From NCBI GenBank assembly GCA_943328975.2, contig CALQCC020000034.1:1-53575 (forward strand): a DNA stretch of 53,575 nucleotides. The letters are read 5' to 3'. The stretch comes from Bordetella parapertussis (GTDB taxonomy: Bacteria > Acidobacteriota > Terriglobia > Bryobacterales > Bryobacteraceae). Below, one piece after another: positions 8,237 through 17,203 of this stretch (its first letter is position 1; every line of letters begins with the position of its first letter). Position numbers and translations under genes: made by a program. The notes under the pieces were generated by a model that searched no databases, was not told where the DNA came from, and saw only the letters and a list, made by a program, of their open reading frames with translations.

Positions 8237-8905
8237 GTGCTCCGGGTTGCTACACCCATTCTTCTCGCGCTTGCCGCTGTCGCAAGTATGACGGCCAGTC
8301 TGCCTGCCGCGAGCACCGGCAGCGTGTCGGTGCGCGAACTGCAGGTTCCGCAGAAGGCCAAGGACAAGTACGACGATGCACAGCGGCGTCTGGCCAAACA
8401 TGATCCGGCTGGGGCTCGGCGGAAATTGGAAGAGGCGCTGGCGCTAGCACCCGACTATTCTGCTGCGTGGAATGCACTCGGTACGATCGCGGAAGAACCG
8501 GCGGTTGCAGAAACCTGTTGGCGGCGTGCAGTCGACGGGGATCCTGAAAACATGGATGCCTCGCTCAACTTGGGTGGGCTGCTTTTGAAGTCCGGTCGGG
8601 CAGAGGAGGCGTTTGCGTATAACCGCCGTGCAGCATCAGAACTACCAACGGACGCGTCCGCCCAGGCGCAGTACGGCATGAATCTCTATCAATTGGGGAA
8701 GCTGGCGGAGGCCGAGCGGAGTTTGGTCGCAGCGAAACGGATTGATCCGGAACATTACACGCTGCCGCAATTGTTTCTGGCAGAGATCTATGCGCGGCGG
8801 GGAGAGAAAGCTCGGGCGGTGACGGAGATCGAAGAGCTACTTGCGCGTCGTCCAGCCGAGCCGCTGGCCGGCACGTTGCGTGGGGTGATGGCGAAGCTCC
8901 GATAG
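8237..8905 (+). CDS. exported TPR-repeat protein
   Basis: 222 aa from a GTG start. It has a hydrophobic signal segment (about residues 6-25, cleavage near LPAAS) followed by about four tetratricopeptide repeats: LEEALALAPDYSAAWNALG, AVDGDPENMDASLNLGGLL, YNRRAASELPTDASAQAQYG and AKRIDPEHYTLPQLFLAEI. A periplasmic scaffold or adaptor role is likely; no catalytic residues are seen. It lies 29 bp after maf on the same strand. Confidence 0.8.
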   Translation: MLRVATPILLALAAVASMTASLPAASTGSVSVRELQVPQKAKDKYDDAQRRLAKHDPAGARRKLEEALALAPDYSAAWNALGTIAEEPAVAETCWRRAVDGDPENMDASLNLGGLLLKSGRAEEAFAYNRRAASELPTDASAQAQYGMNLYQLGKLAEAERSLVAAKRIDPEHYTLPQLFLAEIYARRGEKARAVTEIEELLARRPAEPLAGTLRGVMAKLR

Positions 8906-8942
8906 CTTCATCGTACTGTTACGATGGGGCGAGAAGAGCCTT

Positions 8943-9926
8943 GTGAAAGTTTCCGTTGGATTCAGGGCGTTTTGTAGTGCAGTGCTTGCCGTCACGTTAG
9001 CGACTCCCCCTTTTCCGCAGCCGCGAACAAGCCTGTGATCGACCACTTGATCACAGCCAGTCGGGAACGACGAGAGAGTGGGCTACTCGCGATTTCCAAG
9101 GGACAAGCGCCCCCACTTCATTGGATGGAGCAACTGCATCGATCAATGGTGCAGCGGCCTACATCAGCCAGACACAGATCAACATCCAGCTTCCAGATGA
9201 GCTTGCCACAGGTGGACCCGCTTCGGTTGTGGTGAGTTACCAAGGCCAATCCAGTACTCCCGCTTCGATTACCATCAACGCGCAGCAGCCTGGGTTGCTT
9301 GCCCCGGCGAGCTTTAATGTTGGCGGGAAGCAGTACGTTTTTGCGGTGCACGCCGCCACGGGAGCACTGGTGGGCAACGGAAGTGTCACGGGGGTTCCAT
9401 CGGCACCTGCGGTTGCGGGAGAAACGATCACTCTGTGCGGTACTGGCACCCGATTCGGTGGGACTCTATCAGTTCAATGTGGTCGTGCCGTTACCTAGCG
9501 TTGGTGTTGGTATTGAATGGCACCACCATCAATTTGCAAACGCTGTTCCTAGCGGTGAGCGGGGCGACAAGTGCCGGCGGGATTGAGCTGACAAGTTCGG
9601 TTGGACCGAATGGCGGAACACTCCCGGCAGCCTACACGTGCGATGGTACGGGTTCGACACTTGCGCTTGCGTGGACCGGTGCTCCTGCGAGTACGAAAGA
9701 ATTCGCTGTCTTGATGACGACGCTGCCCGGTGATGGAACCACGAAAGACAGTTTTGTGATTGGTGCGCTGGGCGTGGGCAGTGACGGACCGGGGACCATC
9801 TACAATCCGCCGTGCTCGCAGGGGCCGGGTGCGAAAGTCTATACCTACTCTGTCTACGCGCTGTCCGGTTCTCCTTCGCTCGTGGTGCAGGCGGCGCAGG
9901 TGGCTGGTTTGCGAGAGGATCGTTAG
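8943..9926 (+). pseudogene. decayed secreted protein: Solibacter-type beta domain plus PEBP/YbhB-like domain
   Basis: A GTG at 8943 opens a signal-peptide-like segment (FRAFCSAVLAVTLATP) that stops after about 30 codons. In another frame, 9121-9498 encodes a piece matching the Solibacter-type C-terminal domain (YISQTQINIQLP, then SVVVSYQGQS, PAVAGETITLCGTG). From about 9530, yet another frame encodes a phosphatidylethanolamine-binding (YbhB-like) piece (LTSSVGPNGGTLPAAYTCDG, then ALAWTGAPASTKEFAVLM) that ends truncated at 9926, touching the ftsH stop on the other strand. The series of frame changes indicates a decayed gene. The original may have been a secreted fusion protein. Confidence 0.6.
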
Positions 9927-11857
9927 TCGGGATCCGAAGGGGTTTCGCGGTTCGCCGGTGCGGCCGGTGACGCCGGCGGCTGCTCTGCCGTTATTGGCGG
10001 AATGATAGGAGGCTCCTGATCGGGCGGGGCGATCAGGCGGTCGAGCTCCAGGCGATCCAGTGTCTCTTTGCGGATCAGCGCTTGGGAGATTCGCTCCATG
10101 GGGCCGCGGTGCTGGGACAGGATTTCCTTCACTCGCAGGAAGATTGCATCCAGGATGCGACGGGCTTCGCGATCAATTGCCTCGGCTGTCTGCTCGCTGT
10201 AGTTCTTTTCTTCCATCTCGAACGGGGACTTCAAGAACTGGGCGCCCATTGGATGGCCGTAGGTAAGCTGGCCGAGTCCATGCCCCATGGCGAAGCGGGT
10301 GACCATTTGCCGGACTAAGGCGGAGGCTCGCTCCAGATCGTCAGAGGCTCCGGTGGAGATGACGCCGTTGTAGTGAATTTCTTCCGCGGTGCGTCCGCCG
10401 AGGAGCACGGCGATTTGATCCTCCAATTGGTCGCGCGTCATGAGATATCGCTCCTGGGTGGGGAGCTGGAGCATATAGCCGAGGGCTCCGATGGAGCGCG
10501 GGATGATGGAGACGCGATGCAGTGGATCGGCGTGCTTGACGGTGAGGGCCACTAGTGCATGTCCGGCCTCGTGGACGGCGACACGTTCCTTTTCTTCAGG
10601 ACTCATGACGCGGCTCTTCTTTTCGAGCCCCAGGATGACACGATCCGCGGCGTTCTCGAGGTCGCGAAGTTCGACAAGATCCGCGCCTCGGCGAACCGCG
10701 AGCAGGGCGGCTTCATTCATGATGTTGGCCAGATCCGCGCCGACCATGCCTGGAGTACGGGCTGCGATGATCTGCAGGTCGACATTGTCCGCCATTTTGA
10801 TTTTGCGAGCGTGGACCTTCAGGATCTCCACGCGGTCTTTCACGTCGGGCCGGTCCACCAGGACTTGGCGGTCAAATCGCCCGGCGCGTAACAAGGCTGC
10901 ATCCAAGACCTCGGGCGTGTTCGTCGCGGCCATGAGGATCACGCCTTCGGATGTGTCGAAGCCATCCACCTCGGCCAGGAGTTGATTCAGCGTTTGTTCC
11001 CGTTCTTCGTTGCTGAAGCCAATTCCACGGCCTGAGGTGCGGGATTTGCCGATGGCGTCGAGCTCGTCGATAAAGACGATACACGGGGCTCGCTTCTTGG
11101 CCTGGCTGAAGAGATCGCGGACGCGGGCGGCGCCGACTCCGACAAACATCTCTACGAACTCGGAGCCTGAGATCGAGAAGAAGGCTACTTTTGCCTCGCC
11201 GGCCACGGCCTTCGCCAAGAGCGTTTTGCCCGTGCCAGGCGGTCCCACGAGCAACACGCCTTTGGGGATGCGCCCGCCGAGTTTTTGATATTTCGCCGGC
11301 TGGCGCAGGAAATCGACTACCTCTTCCAGCTCCAGCTTGGCTTCGTCCACGCCGGCGACATCTTTGAAGCTCACCTGAATCTGGCTGGATTCGTCGTAGA
11401 TCTTCGCTTGGTTCTTGCCGAACGTAAGCGGACCACCGCTCTGCATCATTCGACGCATTCCTGCGCCGTAGAACATGAGGATGAGCAGTAGGGGAAACGT
11501 CCAGGACAACAAGTTCCAGATCCAGGACACTTGTTCGATCCGGCCGAGAAACTTGACGCCGTGAGAATCCATCTCTTTTAACAACAAGGATTCGTCGACG
11601 CCGGGGAGCCGGTCTGACTGAATGATCGGCGCAGGGGATTTCGGCTCCTTCGCATCGCTCTTCTTGGTCCCGATGAGCTGCCGTTCGGTGATCTCCACTT
11701 GCGAGAGGTTTCCCGCTCGCAGTTCGGTCAGGAACTCGCTATAGGGAACCTGTTTCGGCGCAGTGCTGGGCGCCAGCCTGCTCAAGATGAAAATCAAGGC
11801 GATGCCTGCAAAGAGGTTTACCGCGATAAACATCCAGGAATTTCGCTGGCGTTCCAC
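9923..11857 (-). CDS. ftsH: ATP-dependent zinc metalloprotease FtsH
   Basis: 644 aa membrane-anchored AAA+ protease that degrades misfolded membrane proteins and regulatory proteins. TM1 at about 8-27, extracytoplasmic domain, TM2 at about 112-131. Walker A GPPGTGKT at 205-212, Walker [11 protein letters not shown], arginine-finger region, zinc site HEAGH at about 429-433 and the third ligand Asp in GASDDLERA. The C-terminus is Pro/Ala-rich. The GTG start at 11857 comes one base after the TAA of the upstream cytochrome gene, so translation is coupled. Confidence 0.97.
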   Translation of the reverse strand: MERQRNSWMFIAVNLFAGIALIFILSRLAPSTAPKQVPYSEFLTELRAGNLSQVEITERQLIGTKKSDAKEPKSPAPIIQSDRLPGVDESLLLKEMDSHGVKFLGRIEQVSWIWNLLSWTFPLLLILMFYGAGMRRMMQSGGPLTFGKNQAKIYDESSQIQVSFKDVAGVDEAKLELEEVVDFLRQPAKYQKLGGRIPKGVLLVGPPGTGKTLLAKAVAGEAKVAFFSISGSEFVEMFVGVGAARVRDLFSQAKKRAPCIVFIDELDAIGKSRTSGRGIGFSNEEREQTLNQLLAEVDGFDTSEGVILMAATNTPEVLDAALLRAGRFDRQVLVDRPDVKDRVEILKVHARKIKMADNVDLQIIAARTPGMVGADLANIMNEAALLAVRRGADLVELRDLENAADRVILGLEKKSRVMSPEEKERVAVHEAGHALVALTVKHADPLHRVSIIPRSIGALGYMLQLPTQERYLMTRDQLEDQIAVLLGGRTAEEIHYNGVISTGASDDLERASALVRQMVTRFAMGHGLGQLTYGHPMGAQFLKSPFEMEEKNYSEQTAEAIDREARRILDAIFLRVKEILSQHRGPMERISQALIRKETLDRLELDRLIAPPDQEPPIIPPITAEQPPASPAAPANRETPSDPD

Positions 11858-11858
11858 C

Positions 11859-12953
11859 TTATCGGGTCTCGGTCTTGGAGATTGAATTCAGATAGGCGGA
11901 GAGGTTGGTTACCTCGAGGGCGGAGAGGGAAGGCCAGCGGATGCCCTGGGTCTCCATCTGTTTGTGCATCTCGCGCGAGGGTCCCCAACTGAGCACGACC
12001 ATGGAGAACGGCGTCACTTCCTTGCCGGGGCGCGGGCTGCGCGCGGCGCCGGTGCTCGCATCGCGATGGCAGGTGATGCAGCGCTTCTGATTGAAGGTGC
12101 GCTGGCCTTGTTCGATGTTGCCCGCCTCGCCGCGATACTGAAGATCCCACACATAGGCCAGGATCTTGCGCATATCGTCGGAGGTTACAGCGGGAACCTT
12201 GCGCATGTCGGCGGCGTGGCTCCACATGCCGGCCCCGATATCCATCCAGGTCTTGTTTCGCAGCAGGACTTCGAGGGACTGCGGGCCTCGGTGGCAGGAC
12301 TGACACTTAGATTCAAACGCTACTCTTCCTTCGGCGGCGGGAGGCAGAGAAAGCTTACGGTTCGGCGGCAAGTTCTGCAGGCTCTGGACGTAGGCGGTCA
12401 AGTCCAAGAAGTCGCGGCTGTTCAGGTCCGGCCAGTCCTTCTTGTAGGCTGCGAAGCGAATCGCCATGTCAGGGGCGTGGTTCCACATCGAATAGACCAA
12501 CGCAACTGGGTCAGAAGCCCCACTCCAACGCTCCGGGGCGGGTGCGATGCCGGATGAAGTGTGGCAATCTACGCAGCGCTTGGACTCCAACAGGGCTTTT
12601 CCGCGCCGCAGTTCGGCGGCACGCTCGAAGAACTGCAACGAGTATAAGTAAGAGAAGATGTCCTCCCAATCGGATTCGGTGGCTTGTGTTTGGCCGACCT
12701 TCTTATCTTTCAGCTCCGCCCACATGGCGGGGGTGTGATTCCACAAGGCGCTGGCTAAGGCCGCAGGGCGGTAGGTGGAGGCTAAACGGCTCGCGAGGTC
12801 AGGGGTATCATTCGAAGCCTCATGCCCAGCGCCGGTGCCGTTCACCGAGTGGCACTGAAGACAGCCTTCATTTTGAATCAACGCCGCACCGCGATTCGCA
12901 TCTCCGGCCCAAACAGCCGTCGCGAAACCAAGCAGCAGAAACCAATTACGCAT
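11859..12953 (-). CDS. exported tetrahaem c-type cytochrome
   Basis: 364 aa from the ATG at 12953, which has a strong GGAGGG ribosome site about 6 nt upstream and directly opens a signal peptide (MRNWFLLLGFATAVWA). Four CXXCH haem sites are visible: CLQCH, CVDCH, CQSCH and CITCH, spread over repeated cytochrome-c-like modules that share a SxWNHxPxM pattern with candidate distal Met ligands (SALWNHTPAM, SMWNHAPDM, GMWSHAADM). A periplasmic electron carrier or redox subunit is likely. It is the middle gene of a leftward DUF6600 - cytochrome - ftsH series. Partner oxidoreductase unknown. Confidence 0.88.
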   Translation of the reverse strand: MRNWFLLLGFATAVWAGDANRGAALIQNEGCLQCHSVNGTGAGHEASNDTPDLASRLASTYRPAALASALWNHTPAMWAELKDKKVGQTQATESDWEDIFSYLYSLQFFERAAELRRGKALLESKRCVDCHTSSGIAPAPERWSGASDPVALVYSMWNHAPDMAIRFAAYKKDWPDLNSRDFLDLTAYVQSLQNLPPNRKLSLPPAAEGRVAFESKCQSCHRGPQSLEVLLRNKTWMDIGAGMWSHAADMRKVPAVTSDDMRKILAYVWDLQYRGEAGNIEQGQRTFNQKRCITCHRDASTGAARSPRPGKEVTPFSMVVLSWGPSREMHKQMETQGIRWPSLSALEVTNLSAYLNSISKTETR

Positions 12954-13012
12954 AGAACCCTCCGTCTTGCTCTGAAGCAAACCAAGGGCCGAACCGCGGA
13001 GGCAATGAAGAA

Positions 13013-14788
13013 TCAGCGTCGCCGGTTCTGAGGCGGTCCGCCTTGTGCGGGCTCGCTGCGTGGCGTTTCAGTTCGTTGACGTTCCTGTTCGATGGTACGC
13101 CGTCGATTTTCCGTCGCGCGGGGCGATGGTGCCGGAGCCGGTTCGGCACGGCGGGGTGTTGGTGCTGGCGCACGAGCCGCCGGTGCGCGAGGCGGTGCCG
13201 GGGTGGGCGAGGGTTGCGTTGCCGCAGGAGTCTGGGGCCGCTGCACTTGCCGGCGAGGGGCCTGCGTTGCAGACGGTTGGGTTGGGCGCAGTTCTTCCAC
13301 GCGGCTTGGATCGGCGGGTCTTCCTGGATCGCGTTCCAATGTTGGGCGTTGTCGCTCAAGCGGAACAGGCTCCGCGGCGGGTGTTCGCCGAACCGTGGTC
13401 GATCTTCGATCAATTCCATCCGGTGGTCGCGGGCTTGGAGCGGCGTCCACGCCGGGGCCAGCGCTCTCGCGACGTGGCACTACTGGGGGTGCACTGCCGC
13501 CGATGCGCACGTTCCGCGCGTCCTCCGGGCGTACGCGCACGGCGACGGGTGATACGGGCCGACCGCGAGCGAACGCGTCTTCGGGCACGGCGGTGATTGC
13601 ATCAGCAACGTCACGATTCACGTAACGCTGGCGGGCGACATCGGTGTTCCAGATGTTGTTCCGGTTGGTGATTACTGTGTGGCTAATGTTGACGTTTGTT
13701 ACGTAGACGCGGCTGGCCCGATACGGGGGAATATAGACCTCGCGTGGACCCAGGGGAAACCACGCGACTCCGAGTCCACCGCCGACGCCAAAGTAGTAAC
13801 GATAGCCCGGCCCGCCGCCTGCAAATACTACGAGCGCGGGCGCATAGACGGCACGGATTCCGATGGGTCCGGGAACCCAGCCCCAGCCTCCGCCGGCGAA
13901 AACCCAGCGCCCATAGTGGAACGGTGCAAAGCCCCACGGCGCGTCGTCGATCCAGGTCCAGCCCCAGGGTGAGACCCAAATCCAGTGGCCAAAGCGGTAG
14001 GGCGCCCAGCCCGGTGGGACCACGCGGGGGAACCATACGGAACCGTACGAGCCGTAGACGCGCCACGAACCGTATGCATCCAGGTCGTCCCACCCGATCA
14101 CATTGGGAGCAACATTCTTGGCCGTTTCACCCTGTTGCTCACGCCGGTCGCGGGTCTGGCAGAAGTCGTCGAAGCCATCGAGCGGTGGAGTTCCGGAAAG
14201 TTGATAGGTGACGGAATCGACACCGGTCATGCTGGCCCGTTGCAGCGCGCGGATGGAGAACGTCTGCCCAGGAGTAATCGCTTCGACTTGACCGGAGCGC
14301 ACCGTAACCGCGGTTTCGGCACCGCTCTGCTGCACGGCGAAGCGATAGTCTCCGGTTCGTAGCAAGGTCACAGCCGCTTGCGGAGTATCTACTTCGAATT
14401 CGTCGTCTTCATCCAGACGGCGCAAACGTATCTGCCCGGTTCCTTCGGTGAGCGACATCTGCACGCCCCGGTCGTCCAGGTTGAGAATCGTGAGGCTGCT
14501 GCGCGAATCCAGCCGGACGAATGCGTGACCCAAGTCGAGCTCCAGACGCGCGTTGTCATCGGTCCACAGCTGATCGCCGGTGGTGAGCGGACGATTGAGT
14601 TCCGCGCCAACCCATGCGTCGGTTCCGGCAGCCTTCATGGATACCGGGCCGTCCTTGTAACTGAGCCGGGCAACCCGTCCAGGAGGATCGACGGTGGAAG
14701 TGGGTGGCTGCGGCACAGGAGTTTGGGCCTGATTGTGGGAACAACCGGCGAGCAGCATCAACGGAATCAGGATCAGCGAAGGCTTCAT
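13013..14788 (-). CDS. DUF6600/FecR-type lipoprotein with proline-rich tail
   Basis: 591 aa. The N-terminus MKPSLILIPLMLLAGC is a lipobox signal peptide. Residues about 35-190 form a FecR-like beta domain (RVARLSYKDGPVSM, then GDQLWTDDNARLELDLG). The middle has the tryptophan-, tyrosine- and glycine-rich DUF6600 region (SYGSVWFPRVVPPGWAPY, GHWIWVSPWGWTWIDDAPWG). The last ~170 residues are rich in Pro, Arg, Ala and Gln and probably disordered. Envelope-located, function unknown. It is the first gene of the run ending in ftsH. The tail is strongly GC-biased. Confidence 0.85.
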   Translation of the reverse strand: MKPSLILIPLMLLAGCSHNQAQTPVPQPPTSTVDPPGRVARLSYKDGPVSMKAAGTDAWVGAELNRPLTTGDQLWTDDNARLELDLGHAFVRLDSRSSLTILNLDDRGVQMSLTEGTGQIRLRRLDEDDEFEVDTPQAAVTLLRTGDYRFAVQQSGAETAVTVRSGQVEAITPGQTFSIRALQRASMTGVDSVTYQLSGTPPLDGFDDFCQTRDRREQQGETAKNVAPNVIGWDDLDAYGSWRVYGSYGSVWFPRVVPPGWAPYRFGHWIWVSPWGWTWIDDAPWGFAPFHYGRWVFAGGGWGWVPGPIGIRAVYAPALVVFAGGGPGYRYYFGVGGGLGVAWFPLGPREVYIPPYRASRVYVTNVNISHTVITNRNNIWNTDVARQRYVNRDVADAITAVPEDAFARGRPVSPVAVRVRPEDARNVRIGGSAPPVVPRRESAGPGVDAAPSPRPPDGIDRRSTTVRRTPAAEPVPLERQRPTLERDPGRPADPSRVEELRPTQPSATQAPRRQVQRPQTPAATQPSPTPAPPRAPAARAPAPTPRRAEPAPAPSPRATENRRRTIEQERQRTETPRSEPAQGGPPQNRRR

Positions 14789-14864
14789 CTAGGGATGACT
14801 CCCCGCACGGCGGGTGCCAAAGTGCGCAGGACCAAGTTGGCCATAGAGTTGCTGCAGTTCGGAT

Positions 14865-15065
14865 ATGCAACCCACCCCTGATAAGGTCCGAGACCTTCAT
14901 GACGCACCCTGCCCGCACTGCGGCGCCGAGGCCGCATGGGACTTCTTGAATGAGAGCAAAACCCTTGTGGGAGTGGTGTGTCCCGACTGCGGCCCCTTTG
15001 AACTTTCGCGAGCAGAGTTCGATCAGGCTGAGACGGACATCACCATTGCGGATCCAAATGAATAG
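14865..15065 (+). CDS. small CxxC zinc-ribbon protein
   Basis: 66 aa, unrecognised. Two CPxC knuckles (CPHC at residues 16-19 and CPDC about 20 residues later) suggest a zinc ribbon or rubredoxin-like site. The C-terminus is acidic. It is followed at once by a strong inverted repeat (15067-15100). Small zinc-ribbon proteins can be regulators or metal-handling factors; no function is assigned. Confidence 0.6.
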   Translation: MQPTPDKVRDLHDAPCPHCGAEAAWDFLNESKTLVGVVCPDCGPFELSRAEFDQAETDITIADPNE

Positions 15066-15066
15066 A

Positions 15067-15100
15067 GCCATGGCCGGATCTCCGACGATCCGGCCATGGC
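15067..15100. terminator. perfect 14-bp inverted repeat between convergent genes
   Basis: Arms 15067-15080 and 15087-15100 are perfectly complementary (14 bp, 6-nt loop). It sits between the rightward zinc-ribbon gene (stop 15065) and the leftward hsp20 gene (stop 15131). The position and symmetry suggest a bidirectional terminator, although no long T-tract follows on either strand. Confidence 0.6.
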
Positions 15101-15130
15101 CCAAACAGATGGAGGCTGAGCGAAAAGACC

Positions 15131-15634
15131 CTACTTGATTTGGACCTGTTGGCTCTTGGCCTTCACTTCCGGAACTGGAACGGTGATTTCCAGCATCCCG
15201 TCCTTGAATTGCGCGGCGGTCTGATCGGTCTTTGCGCCTTCCGGCAAGGGGATGGAGCGCAGGAACTTGCCATAGCTGCGTTCGGAGTGATAATACCCCT
15301 CGCGCTTCTCTTCCTTCTCGTGCTTCCGTTCGCCTTCCAGGGTCAACGTGTCAGCGGTCACGTTCACCTTCACATCCTCTCTCTTCAGGCCCGGAAGTTC
15401 GGCGGTGACGGTCAGCTTGCCGTCCTTCTGCTTCACTTCAATGGCGGGGCTCCAGAGAGCGTCTCCGTTGGGCAGCTTGCCGAAAGTTCGATCCATGTCT
15501 TCGGTGAATTGCCGCATGAGGGCAAATGGATTCACGCCGAAGATACTTCCCCGGAAAAGCGGAGCCTCGAGTCCCGACCAGCGGCTGAGAGCTTCCGGTT
15601 GCTGTTTCTGTTTCACTACTGCTGCGTCTGCCAT
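15131..15634 (-). CDS. Hsp20/alpha-crystallin small heat-shock protein
   Basis: 167 aa ATP-independent holdase chaperone. The alpha-crystallin domain spans about residues 60-150: AIEVKQKDGKLTVTAELPGL, REDVKVNVTADTLTLEGERK, the AFGKFxRSIxLP-type segment (YGKFLRSIPLPEG) and the closing GMLEITVPVP. The N-terminal ~50 residues include a hydrophobic oligomerisation segment (FGVNPFALMRQFTEDMDR). It lies downstream of a CBS-domain gene on the same strand, so it is probably expressed with it from the sigma54-type promoter at 16202-16217. Confidence 0.94.
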   Translation of the reverse strand: MADAAVVKQKQQPEALSRWSGLEAPLFRGSIFGVNPFALMRQFTEDMDRTFGKLPNGDALWSPAIEVKQKDGKLTVTAELPGLKREDVKVNVTADTLTLEGERKHEKEEKREGYYHSERSYGKFLRSIPLPEGAKTDQTAAQFKDGMLEITVPVPEVKAKSQQVQIK

Positions 15635-15681
15635 GTCTATTTCTTCCTTTCGATCTTCTTAAGCTTCAGAGTTGAGAACTA

Positions 15682-16176
15682 CTATGCGACGGCCACTGCT
15701 GCGTGCGGCGCAACCTCCGTGTGGGTCGCCGTTTTCTTGTGAGTGCGATGTTCGCTGACCGCTTTCAGCGTGTTCATGACATCTTCGTAATCGATGTCGC
15801 CGTGTTTGCGGTTCACGGCTTCGATAATGTCGTTCAGTGCGATTAGGCCTTGCAGTTGGTTGTTGTCGACTACAGGCAGGCGACGAACCTTGGCGCGACG
15901 CATCACCGCCATCGCCGAATTGATGTCGGCGTTGGGAGCGCAGGTCTGAACGGCGCGCGTCGCGACCTCGCCTACATTGATGTCCGTCGCCAGCCGGTTG
16001 CGCGTGCCGAGCGCGATACAGATATCCCGATCCGTGATGATCCCGACGAGCGCGCCATCTTCAAGGACGGGCAAAACCCCACAATCGGCGCTCCACATCA
16101 ACTCGACCGCAGTGGCCAAGTTGGTGCCCAGCATACAAGACTTTACGTCTTTAGTCATGATTTCGTGAACTTTCAT
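15682..16176 (-). CDS. CBS-domain pair protein (Hrp1-like)
   Basis: 164 aa, essentially two CBS repeats: KVHEIMTKDV, then AVELMWSADCGVLPVLEDG, GIITDRDICIALGTRN, and the second repeat VRRLPVVDNNQLQGLIALND. CBS pairs bind adenosine nucleotides and report energy state. The arrangement recalls mycobacterial Hrp1 of the dormancy regulon. The frame is open 99 nt further upstream, but the ATG at 16176 has a GGAGAGG ribosome site 6 nt away and starts the domain. A sigma54-type promoter lies just upstream. A second close relative is at 20173-20661. Confidence 0.9.
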   Translation of the reverse strand: MKVHEIMTKDVKSCMLGTNLATAVELMWSADCGVLPVLEDGALVGIITDRDICIALGTRNRLATDINVGEVATRAVQTCAPNADINSAMAVMRRAKVRRLPVVDNNQLQGLIALNDIIEAVNRKHGDIDYEDVMNTLKAVSEHRTHKKTATHTEVAPHAAVAVA

Positions 16177-16201
16177 GTGGTACCTCTCCGCGCATCGGTG
16201 G

Positions 16202-16217
16202 TGCAAGTGCGCTGCCA
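16202..16217 (-). promoter_or_regulatory. sigma54-type -24/-12 promoter for the CBS-hsp20 genes
   Basis: Read on the minus strand the site is TGGCAG-N5-TTGCA, matching the TGGCAC-N5-TTGCA consensus with the exact GG-N10-GC spacing. The predicted start lies about 12 nt downstream of the -12 element, leaving a leader of about 14 nt that contains the GGAGAGG ribosome site of the CBS gene. A sigma54 activator is encoded nearby at 17947-19041. Confidence 0.65.
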
Positions 16218-16281
16218 AAGTTTGTGCGTCGGGAAGTAAAGAAGTTATTCCTGCAGGCGAGCGGAAGAGCTCCACATGCTG

Positions 16282-16296
16282 GGGAATTTGACTTGC
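16282..16296 (+). promoter_or_regulatory. weaker sigma54-type promoter for the hydrolase gene
   Basis: On the plus strand, GGGAATTTGACTTGC has the invariant GG and GC at the correct 10-nt spacing and a perfect TTGC -12 element. The -24 element is only partly consensus. It lies 33 nt before the ATG of the dienelactone-hydrolase-like gene and forms a divergent pair with the site at 16202-16217. Confidence 0.4.
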
Positions 16297-16328
16297 GTGC
16301 CTGCCCCAAGCTGCGCAGGGAGCCTACA

Positions 16329-17030
16329 ATGCGGCACTCGAAATGCTTCAGCACCGCCATGAATCCTTCTTTGAGCGTGCCTGCCGAAGCGTTGTCGGTG
16401 ACTGTCCCGGCCAACGAGGTAAACCTGGCAGCGGACGTAACGCTGCCGGCGGACGCACGTGGACTGGTGATCTTTGCGCATGGGAGCGGCAGCAGCAGAC
16501 ACAGTCGCAGAAATCGTTTCGTCGCACAGATCCTGAACGAAGCGGGGCTGGGTACGATGCTGATTGATCTTCTTACGGAGCAAGAGGAAATCGTGGATGA
16601 CCAGACGGCCCAGCTGCGTTTTGATATTCCGTTCCTGGGGAGGCGGTTGGTCGCTATTACGGACTGGGTCGTGCAGCAGAGGACCTTCGCGAAGTTGACT
16701 ACGGGATACTTTGGCGCGAGTACGGGAGCGGCCGCTGCACTGTTGGGCGCTGCGGCGCGTCCGGCGATCGTGAAAGCAGTGGTGTCCCGTGGAGGACGTC
16801 CGGACCTGGCCGGTGAAGCTCTGGGTAGGGTGATCGCACCCACACTGTTCATCGTGGGTGGTGAGGATTCCACTGTCTTGGAGCTGAATCGCGCGGCGAT
16901 GAAGCAGCTACCGCGTGGAACAAAGAGACAACTGGAAGTGATCCCCGGCGCGACGCATTTGTTCGAGGAACCGGGAACGCTGTTGCAAGCCGCGATGCTC
17001 GCGCGGGCGTGGTTTCAGGATCACTTGTGA
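16329..17030 (+). CDS. dienelactone-hydrolase-like alpha/beta hydrolase
   Basis: About 233 aa from the ATG at 16329, which has an AGGGAG ribosome site 6-7 nt upstream. Alpha/beta-hydrolase features: oxyanion-loop region VIFAHGSGSSRHS, nucleophile elbow GYFGASTGAAAAL, acid in IVGGEDSTV and His in PGATHLFEE. The product resembles the DLH half of mycobacterial Rv0571c, where this domain is fused to a phosphoribosyltransferase. Here a phosphoribosyltransferase is the next gene on the opposite strand. Substrate unknown. Confidence 0.85.
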   Translation: MRHSKCFSTAMNPSLSVPAEALSVTVPANEVNLAADVTLPADARGLVIFAHGSGSSRHSRRNRFVAQILNEAGLGTMLIDLLTEQEEIVDDQTAQLRFDIPFLGRRLVAITDWVVQQRTFAKLTTGYFGASTGAAAALLGAAARPAIVKAVVSRGGRPDLAGEALGRVIAPTLFIVGGEDSTVLELNRAAMKQLPRGTKRQLEVIPGATHLFEEPGTLLQAAMLARAWFQDHL

Positions 17031-17203
17031 TCTGGCTGCGAAGAATGCGCAGCGTCACTCAGCGTTGCGCCAAGGGCAGCATTTGCCATCACCATCAGCA
17101 GGCGTAGCACGGTCACAGAGATGGATCGCTCGACGCGAGCCAGGGCAGGATGCCGCAGGATGAACCTTGCGATCGGGGGCGGGAAGTAGGCGCCGAGGAT
17201 CAT
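17021..17203 (-). CDS. small ORF coupled to phosphoribosyltransferase
   Basis: 60 codons starting at an ATG (17203) that overlaps the phosphoribosyltransferase TGA in an ATGA arrangement, which favours translational coupling. The product has a short hydrophobic/amphipathic stretch (ISVTVLRLLMVMANAALGA) and a hydrophilic tail that overlaps the end of the convergent hydrolase gene. Unrecognised. The overlap geometry is the only evidence that it is real. Confidence 0.3.
   Translation of the reverse strand: MILGAYFPPPIARFILRHPALARVERSISVTVLRLLMVMANAALGATLSDAAHSSQPDHK

Noticed and set aside
13045-13625. Overlapping plus-strand frames opposite the DUF6600 gene tail
   Set aside because: Artefacts of the Pro/Arg/Ala-rich tail on the minus strand.
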